10,113 nucleotides of DNA, from contig JABFWM010000023.1 of the NCBI GenBank assembly GCA_013362195.1, positions 1 to 10,113 of the forward strand. The letters run 5' to 3'. Source of the stretch: Acidobacteriota bacterium (GTDB taxonomy: Bacteria > Acidobacteriota > Vicinamibacteria > Vicinamibacterales > 2-12-FULL-66-21). The notes beneath the pieces are model-generated. The model had not been told where the DNA came from, made no database searches, and was given only the letters and a program-made list of their open reading frames with translations. Of this stretch, positions 1-5,446 are shown in pieces (within the stretch, counting starts at the first letter, position 1; every line of letters starts with the position of its first letter). The position numbers were made by a program, and so were the translations under genes.

Positions 1-102
1 GGGTGCAGGGGTCCCCGACGTCGCCAATGCGAGCGGCATGGAGCGACCGGCGGAGCGGTCGCGGAATGGAGCGAGCCAGTCGGGGTGCAGGGGTCCCCGA
101 CG
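1..102. repeat. GC-rich intergenic repeat region with two identical 20-bp boxes
   Basis: The box gggtgcaggggtccccgacg occurs at 1-20 and again, without mismatch, at 83-102, a period of 82 bases. The second box is part of a perfect inverted repeat, gtcgggg (79-85) with ccccgac (95-101). Between the boxes is another hairpin, gcgacc (43-48) with ggtcgc (57-62), and the string atggagcga is present twice (38-46 and 66-74). No convincing gene lies here; short open frames have no recognisable content. Because the first box starts at the window edge, the array may continue to the left. It resembles REP/BIME-type intergenic DNA in style, but family membership cannot be shown from one window. No clear promoter for the tRNA downstream is visible in it. 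Confidence 0.6.
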
Positions 103-111
103 ATCAAGAGA

Positions 112-209
112 GGAAGCGAACGGGGCCCGGTGGCCCTCCCGGTCTTCAAAATCGGTTGCTTCCCGCGTTGAGCGGGAGGGCTGGGTTCGACTCCCAGGCG
201 CTTCCGCCA
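112..209 (+). tRNA. selC: tRNA-Sec (selenocysteine), anticodon TCA
   Basis: This RNA carries serine that is converted to selenocysteine and inserted at UGA codons with SelB. The fold is directly readable. The acceptor stem is ggaagcg (112-118) with cgcttcc (199-205), followed by discriminator g206 and an encoded CCA (207-209). The D arm is the long 6-bp type with a 4-base loop: ggggcc, cggt, ggccct (122-137). The anticodon stem is 139-143 with 151-155 around the loop cttcaaa, giving TCA at 146-148. The long variable arm pairs 159-166 with 172-179. The T arm is ctggg (181-185), ttcgact, cccag (193-197). The 98-base length, 6-bp D stem and UGA-reading anticodon together are diagnostic of bacterial tRNA-Sec. 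The eighth acceptor position, A119 with G198, is not a Watson-Crick pair, unlike the usual 8-bp stem. selA, selB and selD are not in view. Confidence 0.96.
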
Positions 210-249
210 CAACAGGAAAGTGTGGCGCGCTTCCCTGAGACGGCCGACG

Positions 250-322
250 GCTCCTCACGAAGATCACCAACGTACCCGAAACATGTTGCTCGTCGCCGCA
301 TCTTCGTGGCGGTCGTGACGAG
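250..322. repeat. Degenerate copy of a palindromic 'cacgaagatc' intergenic repeat
   Basis: The gap between tRNA-Sec and the HAD gene (210-346) holds no gene. Inside it, tcacgaagat (255-264) is complementary to atcttcgtgg (300-309) at 9 of 10 positions, and gctcctcacg (250-259) to cgtgacgagc (314-323) also at 9 of 10. The left arm, tcacgaagatcaccaacgtac, closely matches tcacgaagatcccaaaggtac near 5346, so this is a second, more eroded member of the same family. It lies between converging transcription units (tRNA-Sec on +, HAD gene on -), so it could act as a bidirectional terminator or simply be tolerated there. No T-run follows either arm. Confidence 0.6.
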
Positions 323-346
323 CCGTTGGTTGTCAGCGGACACCTC

Positions 347-1051
347 TTACAGCAGCGAGAGGAACCCCTTCGTGTCGCTCAAGTCCGCGAACACGGTCTC
401 GGCACCGCTCGCGCGCAGCTGATCGACGGAATAGCTCCCGGTCGCGACGCCGACGGGCGTGGCCCCGGCGGCGAGCGCGCACGCGATATCGTGCGGCGTG
501 TCGCCGACGACGAGCGTATGCGAGGCGTGGACGTCGGCGACGCCGCACTCGCGTGCGCGGCTGAGCGCCACCGGCACGAGCGCGTTACGATCCACCGCAT
601 CGTCGCCGAAGGCGCCGCAGCGGAAGTAGCGCCACAGGTCGAAGTGCTCCAACTTGATGCGCGCGCCGTCGGCGAAGTTGCCGGTGAGCAGCCCGAGCGC
701 GACGTCGGAGCGCGCTTCCAGCGCGTCGAGCAGTTCGCGGATGCCCGGCATCACCGCCTTGGTGCCCGTGCCGCGCTGCTGAATCTCGTCGCGGAGGTGC
801 GTGACGTAGCGTTCGCGAATCGCGGCGAACATCGGATCGTCGAGCGTCATCCCGCCGGCGCGGAATGCGTCGTGCAGGATGATCCAGTCGGTGCGGCCCG
901 CGACCGGGATGCCGTTCAGCGCGTCGGCGCGGCCGACGATCTCCGCGCACGCACGGTTCATGGCGCGCAATCCGGCGCCGCCGGTCAGCACGAGGGTGCC
1001 GTCGATGTCGAAAAGGACGAGGCGCCGTGCGCCGTCGCGGGTCTCAGTCAT
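347..1051 (-). CDS. HAD-superfamily hydrolase, phosphoglycolate-phosphatase-like
   Basis: The 234-residue product is predicted to be a cytoplasmic phosphatase of the haloacid dehalogenase superfamily, acting on a small phosphate ester. Motif I is FDIDGT, with the nucleophile D15 and acid/base D17. Motif II is LLTGN, with T123. Motif III is K133 in ARIKLEHF. Motif IV is VVGDTPHD, with D184 and D188. A helical cap lies between motif I and motif II (about residues 25-95), as in the Gph group. The length is usual for the family. I chose ATG at 1051; a TTG codon directly upstream would add one residue. No Shine-Dalgarno sequence is visible, and a TATCAC box about 10 bases upstream would place the transcript start close to the ATG. 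The gene diverges from sodC with only 39 bases between starts. The true substrate cannot be read from the sequence. Confidence 0.9.
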   Translation of the reverse strand: MTETRDGARRLVLFDIDGTLVLTGGAGLRAMNRACAEIVGRADALNGIPVAGRTDWIILHDAFRAGGMTLDDPMFAAIRERYVTHLRDEIQQRGTGTKAVMPGIRELLDALEARSDVALGLLTGNFADGARIKLEHFDLWRYFRCGAFGDDAVDRNALVPVALSRARECGVADVHASHTLVVGDTPHDIACALAAGATPVGVATGSYSVDQLRASGAETVFADLSDTKGFLSLL

Positions 1052-1090
1052 CAAAGTGGAAGTGATAGATTACGGTGCGCAGGAGGAACG
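1052..1090. promoter_or_regulatory. Divergent start region of HAD gene and sodC, with strong sodC RBS
   Basis: Only 39 bases separate the two start codons. On the + strand, aggagg at 1081-1086 is a near-perfect Shine-Dalgarno sequence four bases before the sodC ATG, and tagatt at 1066-1071 is a possible weak -10 box. On the - strand, tatcac (read from 1067 to 1062) is a possible -10 for the HAD gene, which has no ribosome site. No good -35 hexamer was found for either. The ribosome site is clear; the promoter boxes are tentative. Confidence 0.4.
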
Positions 1091-1684
1091 ATGAAGCACC
1101 GAATGATCATAGCTGCGGTGGTGGCGCTGTCGGGCGCCGCGCTGATCGCGGCGGCGGAAACGCCGGCACAGTACCCGAAGACGGGCGGACGGCCGCAGCA
1201 GGCGGCGGACGGCGGCACCGTGCGTGCCCACGCGGATATCAAGGGCGACGGGATCAGCGGGACGGCGGAGTTCGTGGAGAGCCCGGACGGCACCGGTAAA
1301 GTCGTCAATATTCAGCTCATGGTGACGGGGCTGAAGGAAGGGCGGCATGGTGTGCACCTGCACGCGGTCGGCAAATGCACGCCCGACTTCGCCGCCGCCG
1401 GCGGCCACTTCGATCCCGGTCCCGCGGGGAACCCGGATCCGGATGCGAACCATCCCTTCCACATGGGCGACCTCCCCAATCTCGAAGTCACGTCGAACGG
1501 ACGCGGCGCGATGAGAGCTACCACGACGCGGGTGACGCTCTCGGACGGTCCTCTGTCGCTCTTCGACTCGGACGGATCCGCGATCATCATTCACGGCAAC
1601 CCCGACGAGATGAAGACGGGCGAGCCGAAGTCCGGTGTCAGCGGCGGACCGCGCGTCGCGTGCGGCGTGATCGAGAAGCGCTGA
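1091..1684 (+). CDS. sodC: Cu/Zn superoxide dismutase, exported
   Basis: This enzyme would convert superoxide to hydrogen peroxide and oxygen outside the cytoplasm. The 197-residue product starts with a signal peptide: charged MKHR, a hydrophobic stretch at about 6-19, and likely cleavage after AAA near residue 22. The SOD fold follows. Copper ligands are H89 and H91 (GVHLH), H106 (AGGHFDPG) and H168 (IIIHGNPDEM). Zinc ligands include bridging H106, H124 and D127 (FHMGDLPNL), with H121 the likely remaining ligand. C96 and C191 can form the conserved disulfide, and R188 in GGPRVACG is the active-site arginine that guides superoxide. All key residues are present, so it should be active. ATG at 1091 is chosen because aggagg lies four bases upstream and the signal peptide begins there; the open frame continues upstream over the HAD gene but without meaning. 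The stop is eight bases from the converging ABC-like gene. Confidence 0.95.
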   Translation: MKHRMIIAAVVALSGAALIAAAETPAQYPKTGGRPQQAADGGTVRAHADIKGDGISGTAEFVESPDGTGKVVNIQLMVTGLKEGRHGVHLHAVGKCTPDFAAAGGHFDPGPAGNPDPDANHPFHMGDLPNLEVTSNGRGAMRATTTRVTLSDGPLSLFDSDGSAIIIHGNPDEMKTGEPKSGVSGGPRVACGVIEKR

Positions 1685-1692
1685 GACGATCC

Positions 1693-2400
1693 TCACCAGC
1701 CAAAGAGGCCGCGCCGCCGCGGCGTCAATTCGCCGGTCGCGCCGTGCAGCGCGAGCTGGCGGTGCGCGGCGGCCCGGCTGAACTCCTGATCCTCCGACAC
1801 AATCAGCGTCGCCAGCGATCGCGCCTCGGCGACGCGCGCAACGTCCTCGCCGAACGGACGGCGATCGGCGGCGGGCAGCGACGCGGTCGGGTGCTCCAGA
1901 ATCAACAGCTGCGGATCGAGGGCGACCGCGCGCACGAGATGGGCGCGGATGCGCGCCTCCGGGGTCAGCTGCGCCATCGGCTGCTGCAGCACCGCTCCCG
2001 ACAGGCCCGCTTCAATCGCCAGGCTCGCGACCCGCGACGCGACGTTCGCCGGCACCGGATCGATGTCGAGCGTGAACGGCATCGCGAGATTCTGCATGAG
2101 CGTCGCGCCGTCGAGCAGCACGGCGCGAGGACTGACGATGCCGAAGCGGTCGAGGGAGGAGAGCCAGTCGTCGCCGTCGGCAATCGACACGGTCGTGCGT
2201 CCGAGCACGGCGACTTCGCCCTCGTCGGGGATCGAGGCGCCGGTGACGAGATTCACCAGCACCTCCGCCGCGCCGGCATCGAGGCCGGAGACCGCGACGC
2301 GCTGGCCGGCGTCAATCGTCAGATCGCGGACGCGCAGCGGGCGCAGGCCCTGATACGCCTTGCGCACGTTGGCCAGGCGAAGGACCGGTCCGACAGTCAC
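1693..2400 (-). CDS. ABC-transporter ATPase-like protein with degenerate nucleotide-binding motifs
   Basis: The 235 residues follow the layout of an ABC ATPase: an N-terminal VLRLANVRKAY strand, the segment NLVTGASIPDEGEVAVLG (50-67) that normally follows Walker A, LLILEHPT (165-172) in place of Walker B, and a C-terminal LIVSED. However, the catalytic positions are changed. Where Walker A should read GxGK[ST]T, this protein has AGAAEV (42-47), so the lysine is alanine. The Walker B Asp-Glu is E169-H170. The LSGGQ signature is LTPEA (145-149). The switch histidine is replaced by E203. No Q-loop glutamine is evident. The frame is intact from its GTG start to TGA, so it looks like a retained pseudo-ATPase rather than a decayed gene. 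The GTG overlaps the stop of the PHP gene by four bases, implying translational coupling. No permease gene is adjacent. The segment LLDGATLMQNLAMPF recalls MlaF/LolD-type ATPases; its role is unknown. Confidence 0.8.
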   Translation of the reverse strand: MTVGPVLRLANVRKAYQGLRPLRVRDLTIDAGQRVAVSGLDAGAAEVLVNLVTGASIPDEGEVAVLGRTTVSIADGDDWLSSLDRFGIVSPRAVLLDGATLMQNLAMPFTLDIDPVPANVASRVASLAIEAGLSGAVLQQPMAQLTPEARIRAHLVRAVALDPQLLILEHPTASLPAADRRPFGEDVARVAEARSLATLIVSEDQEFSRAAAHRQLALHGATGELTPRRRGLFGW

Positions 2401-3266
2401 GACGCGCGGTGCCGCCGGCGCTCGAGCGCGCCCTTGAGCGCGGCATAGTCCTCTTCGGGCACGCTCACCAGGCCGAGCCTCGCGGCGCGGTGACCGACGT
2501 CGCCGTGGAAGTCGGACCCTCCGCTGACGAGCAGGCCGTGCACGCGCGCCACCGCGCGGTAATGCTGCTCCGCGGCGGCGTCATGGTCCGAGTGGCGCGC
2601 TTCGAGCGCGTCGAGGCCGGCAGCGGCGAGCGCCGCGATCCGATCGTCGCGCCTGGTGACCCCGGGATGCGCGAGCGAGACGAGCCCGCCGGCATCGTGG
2701 AGAATGGCGATGACCTCTTCCGGCGATGTCCCCTGACGGGGCACGTAGGCTGGCGCGCCGTACTCGAGAAACCGATCGAACGCTTCGTCACGCGTGTGCA
2801 CGTGGCCGGCGGCGATCAGCGCGGCGGCGATCTGCGGCCGGCCGACGCTGCGTCCGGCCGCCGCCGCGGCGAGCACCGCGTCCGCGTCGATCGCACATCC
2901 CAGTCGCGCGAGCCGCGCCGTCATCTCTTCGACGCGGCGCACGCGATCGGCCCGCTGCCGGTCGAGAAACGCCCGCAGCCGCGCCGCCGCCGGATCGATG
3001 AAGTAGCCGAGGATGTGCATGTCGCGCCCGTCGGAGACGGCGCTGATCTCGATCCCGGGCACGAGCTCGATCCCGAGGCGGGCGGCGGCGGCCGCCGCCA
3101 CGTCGAGGCCGCCGGTCGTGTCGTGGTCGGTGACCGAGAGCACGCGCAGCCCTGCGGCCGACGCTGCGTCGACGAGCGCGGCGGGCGCGAGCGTTCCGTC
3201 CGAGGCAGTGCTGTGAGTGTGGAGGTCGATCACAGGTGCGCCTGAAGGCGGGAGCTGCGGCGGCAC
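2397..3266 (-). CDS. PHP-domain phosphoesterase, RNase AM / TrpH (YciV)-like
   Basis: The 289-residue product belongs to the PHP metal-dependent phosphoesterases closest to YciV/TrpH (RNase AM), which act as 5'-3' exoribonucleases or on 3',5'-nucleotide bisphosphates. Metal-binding motifs are all visible: DLHTHSTASDGTL (H16, H18, D23), VTDHDTTGGL (D47, H48), PGIEIS (E73), MHILGY (H84), SLAHPG (H200), HSDHD (225-229) and GGSDFHGD (D252, H254). The insertion VGRPQIAAAL (141-150) is typical of this subgroup. I used GTG at 3266, which has ggag eight bases upstream; GTG at 3233, directly before IDLHTHS, is a credible alternative, since the upstream start lies in the loop of a strong hairpin. The gene sits between erpA (33 bases upstream) and the pseudo-ABC gene (4-base overlap), probably in one operon. 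The exact substrate is inferred from the family. Confidence 0.9.
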   Translation of the reverse strand: MPPQLPPSGAPVIDLHTHSTASDGTLAPAALVDAASAAGLRVLSVTDHDTTGGLDVAAAAAARLGIELVPGIEISAVSDGRDMHILGYFIDPAAARLRAFLDRQRADRVRRVEEMTARLARLGCAIDADAVLAAAAAGRSVGRPQIAAALIAAGHVHTRDEAFDRFLEYGAPAYVPRQGTSPEEVIAILHDAGGLVSLAHPGVTRRDDRIAALAAAGLDALEARHSDHDAAAEQHYRAVARVHGLLVSGGSDFHGDVGHRAARLGLVSVPEEDYAALKGALERRRHRAS

Positions 3267-3279
3267 GGCCGCAGCTCCC
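3250..3279 (-). other. Perfect 12-bp hairpin between erpA and the PHP gene
   Basis: gggagctgcggc (3250-3261) is perfectly complementary to gccgcagctccc (3268-3279) around a 6-base loop. It lies just after the erpA stop on the - strand and covers the GTG at 3266. No T-run follows in either direction, so it is not a classical intrinsic terminator. It could stabilise the erpA mRNA end, weaken read-through, or mask the upstream GTG and its ggag so that GTG at 3233 is used. Confidence 0.55.
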
Positions 3280-3299
3280 CCCTCGAGGCGGAAGGAGGC

Positions 3300-3629
3300 T
3301 TACACGCTGAAGGATGACCCGCAGCCGCAGGTCGACTTCGCGTTCGGGTTCTTGATGGTGAAACCGCCGCCCGTGATGTTGTCGACGAAGTCCACTTCCG
3401 CGCCGCGCAGGTAGCGGGCGCTGATCGGATCGACGAGCAGTTTCACCCCGTTCGATTCGATGACCGAATCGGTGGAGGCGTCCCCTTCCCCTTCGTCAAT
3501 CATCAGGCCGTACTGGAATCCGGAGCAGCCGCCGCCCTGGACGAACACGCGGAGGCCCGCCTCGGTCTTGTTCTCTTCGGTCAGCAGCTCGGTGATTTTG
3601 GTGGCCGCTGCCGGGGTGACATTGATCAT
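3300..3629 (-). CDS. erpA: Iron-sulfur cluster insertion protein ErpA (A-type carrier)
   Basis: This small cytoplasmic carrier (109 residues) accepts Fe-S clusters from the scaffold system and passes them to client enzymes. It has the three cysteines of the HesB/IscA/ErpA family: C35 in GGGCSGFQYGL, and C101 and C103 in STCGCGSSF at the C-terminus. The segment KLLVDPISARYLRGAEVDF (63-81) and the ending NPNAKSTCGCGSSFSV are closer to E. coli ErpA than to IscA or SufA. ATG at 3629 is preceded by gaggag about ten bases upstream, and a perfect tataat lies on the same strand at 3667-3662, predicting a leader of about 26 bases. No isc or suf scaffold genes are in view. The class I fumarase about 3 kb away is the kind of 4Fe-4S enzyme it could serve. 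It probably heads an operon with the PHP and pseudo-ABC genes. Confidence 0.94.
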   Translation of the reverse strand: MINVTPAAATKITELLTEENKTEAGLRVFVQGGGCSGFQYGLMIDEGEGDASTDSVIESNGVKLLVDPISARYLRGAEVDFVDNITGGGFTIKNPNAKSTCGCGSSFSV

Positions 3630-3661
3630 GGTGCAGATTCTCCTCAGGGACCGTTCCTCTG

Positions 3662-3669
3662 ATTATACA
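3662..3669. promoter_or_regulatory. Shared bidirectional -10 core for erpA (-) and pgi (+)
   Basis: The bases attataca can be read both ways. On the - strand, 3667-3662 is a perfect tataat, placing the erpA transcript start near 3655. On the + strand, tataca at 3664-3669 ends seven bases before the pgi GTG at 3677, so transcription would begin at or next to the start codon. Convincing -35 hexamers are not seen on either side. Confidence 0.55.
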
Positions 3670-3676
3670 CTGGGCC

Positions 3677-5308
3677 GTGGCCCATCCCGCTGCTGCCGAC
3701 CTTGTCATCCCGCTCGTCCCTCGTATCTGGCGCCGTGACGTGACCGTCTGGACAGCGCAACCCGACAGCGACGAGGGCCGCGCCATCGCCAACCGCCTCG
3801 GCTGGCTCGACGTGCCGACCGGCATGAAGCCCGAACTCGCACGAGTCGACGCCGTCGCCGACAAGATGCGCCGCGATGGGATCGACACGGTCTACCTCCT
3901 CGGCATGGGCGGCAGCAGCCTGTGCGCCGAGGTGATGCGCGCCGTGTATGGCGTCAAGGACGGGTCTCCGTCGCTCGCGGTGATGGACACGACCGACGAG
4001 GCGGCGATCGCCGGCGCGCTGGAGCGGCTCGACCCGGCACACACGCTCTTCCTCGTCGCGAGCAAGAGCGGCGGGACGATCGAACCGGCCTCGATGGAGA
4101 AGCTGTTCTGGCAGCACATGACCGCGCGCGTGGGCGATCGCGCGGGGCGGCACTTCGTCGCCGTAACCGACCCCGGCACCGGACTGGCGCGCCTCGCCGC
4201 GGAGCGCGGCTATCGTCACGTGTTCCTCAACCCGCCGGACATCGGCGGACGCTTCTCCGCGTTGTCGTTGTTCGGCCTGGTGCCCGGCGCGCTCATCGGC
4301 GCGCCGATCGCGGCGATGCTCGCCGGCGGCGCCGCGATGTCCGACGGCTGCCGTCAGGAAAATCACCAGAACGCCGGTCTCGAGCTCGGCGCCTTCATCG
4401 GATCGAATGCGGCGAGCGGCCGCGACAAGCTCACCGTCGTCCTGCCGGCGTCGCTGCGCGCGCTCGGGCTGTGGATCGAACAGCTCGTCGCGGAGAGCAC
4501 CGGGAAGCACGGCAAGGGCGCGCTGCCGGTCGTCGACGAACCCCTCGGCCGGCCCGGCGAGTACGGCGACGATCGCTGCTTCGTCGCCATCGCGACGGAG
4601 CGCGACGCACCGGACCGCGCGATGCTCGACGCGCTCGAGGACGCGGGCCACCCGGTGCTGCGGCTGAGCACGCGCGTCGACGGGCTCGGCGCCGAATTCT
4701 TCCGTTGGGAGTTCGCGACCGCGATCGCCGGCGCACTGATTGGCGTCAATCCGTTCGACGAGCCGAACGTCACCGAAGCCAAGGAGAAAACGAAGGCGCT
4801 GCTCGCCCGGGGACAGCTCGAGCCCGGCGCACCGACGGCACGCGCAGGAGACGTCTCGGTGTACTCGCGGCTGAGGGGCGGGTCACCTGCCGCGGTCGTG
4901 CGCGCGGCGCTCGCGACGCTGCGCCCGCGCGACTACGTCGCTTTTCTCTCGTACCTTCCCGCCGCGGCGGAAACCGAGACGGCCATCGGCGAGATTCGCC
5001 GCGCGATCCGCACGCGAACGCGCGCCGCGAGCACGTTCGGCGTCGGCCCGCGCTACCTGCACTCGACCGGTCAGTACCACAAAGGCGGTCCCAACACCGT
5101 CGTCGCGTTCGTGATCACCGGTGAAGACGCGACCCAGACGCCCATCCCCGAGGCGCCTTACACCTTTGCGCAGTTGAAGGCCGCGCAGGCGGTCGGCGAC
5201 GCGCAGACGCTCGAAGCGCACGATCGCCGCACCGTCCGCATTCAGCTCGCGCGCGGCGCCGATCCCGCCGCGACGTTGACCGCGCTGTTTGCGGAGGCGA
5301 TGGCCTGA
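3677..5308 (+). CDS. pgi: Glucose-6-phosphate isomerase, tal-pgi C-terminal type
   Basis: The 543-residue enzyme should interconvert glucose 6-phosphate and fructose 6-phosphate in the cytoplasm. Two SIS-type sugar-phosphate-binding halves are seen. LGMGGSSL (75-82) and SKSGGTIE (129-136) bind the phosphate, GGRFSALS (190-197) follows, and E273 in AESTGKHGKG (272-281) matches the catalytic base region. RYLHSTGQYHKGG (459-471) holds the conserved active-site histidine. The sequence pattern, especially the last motif and PYTFAQLKAAQAVGDAQTL, resembles the isomerase half of bifunctional transaldolase/isomerase fusions, but no transaldolase domain precedes it here. GTG at 3677 is the only sensible start: it has no Shine-Dalgarno site, and tataca lies seven bases upstream, pointing to a leaderless mRNA. 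It diverges from erpA (47 bases between starts) and converges with the fumarase gene. Confidence 0.94.
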   Translation: MAHPAAADLVIPLVPRIWRRDVTVWTAQPDSDEGRAIANRLGWLDVPTGMKPELARVDAVADKMRRDGIDTVYLLGMGGSSLCAEVMRAVYGVKDGSPSLAVMDTTDEAAIAGALERLDPAHTLFLVASKSGGTIEPASMEKLFWQHMTARVGDRAGRHFVAVTDPGTGLARLAAERGYRHVFLNPPDIGGRFSALSLFGLVPGALIGAPIAAMLAGGAAMSDGCRQENHQNAGLELGAFIGSNAASGRDKLTVVLPASLRALGLWIEQLVAESTGKHGKGALPVVDEPLGRPGEYGDDRCFVAIATERDAPDRAMLDALEDAGHPVLRLSTRVDGLGAEFFRWEFATAIAGALIGVNPFDEPNVTEAKEKTKALLARGQLEPGAPTARAGDVSVYSRLRGGSPAAVVRAALATLRPRDYVAFLSYLPAAAETETAIGEIRRAIRTRTRAASTFGVGPRYLHSTGQYHKGGPNTVVAFVITGEDATQTPIPEAPYTFAQLKAAQAVGDAQTLEAHDRRTVRIQLARGADPAATLTALFAEAMA

Positions 5309-5341
5309 ATCGCGGCGCCGTGCACCGATCGCGGCCGACCG

Positions 5342-5436
5342 CTCGTCACGAAGATCCCAAAGGTACGAAGATCACGAAAGGGAGCTCTAAAAAAGAGTCC
5401 TCGTGATCTTCGTGGTCTTCGTGAACTTGTGATGAG
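5342..5436. repeat. Palindromic intergenic repeat between convergent pgi and fumarase genes
   Basis: The 138-base gap 5309-5446 contains no gene but is largely one imperfect palindrome. The inner arms are cgaagatcacga (5366-5377) and tcgtgatcttcg (5401-5412), perfectly complementary, closing over a smaller stem with loop taaaaaa (5388-5394). The outer arms, ctcgtcacga (5342-5351) and ttgtgatgag (5427-5436), pair at all ten positions including two G-T pairs. Within the arms the unit cgaagatc or its complement recurs, so the element is a palindrome built of short direct repeats. No T-run follows on either strand, though the position suits a bidirectional transcription stop. Translating it gives low-complexity HED or FVIFV repeats, a known source of false short genes. 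Confidence 0.75.
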
Positions 5437-5446
5437 AACGCCGCTG

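Noticed and set aside
1..102. CRISPR array suggested by two identical 20-bp boxes
   Set aside because: Only two copies, 62 bases between them, internal hairpins in the spacer, and no cas genes.
198..234. Possible attachment-site duplication: the tRNA-Sec 3' end gcgcttcc recurs at 227-234
   Set aside because: Only eight bases match and no integrase or cargo lies between; chance similarity is enough.
326..1090. In-frame extension upstream of sodC that runs antisense to the HAD gene
   Set aside because: The real protein starts at 1091 with an RBS and signal peptide; the upstream part is an arginine/alanine-rich reverse reading of a clear HAD coding sequence.
1693..2400. Calling the ABC-like gene a pseudogene
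   Set aside because: The frame is full length, without stops or frameshifts, and is coupled to the upstream gene; the changes are concentrated at catalytic sites.
2409..3245. 278-codon + strand frame opposite the PHP gene
   Set aside because: Composition is typical of an antisense shadow; the PHP metal ligands are all encoded on the - strand.
3644..4651. 335-codon open frame on the - strand inside pgi
   Set aside because: It has no recognisable motifs, is rich in Arg/Ala/His as expected for an antisense reading, and the + strand encodes all isomerase motifs.
5342..5436. Small genes encoding HED-rich or FVIFV-rich peptides
   Set aside because: These come from translating the palindromic repeat; there is no start signal and the sequence is explained by base pairing.
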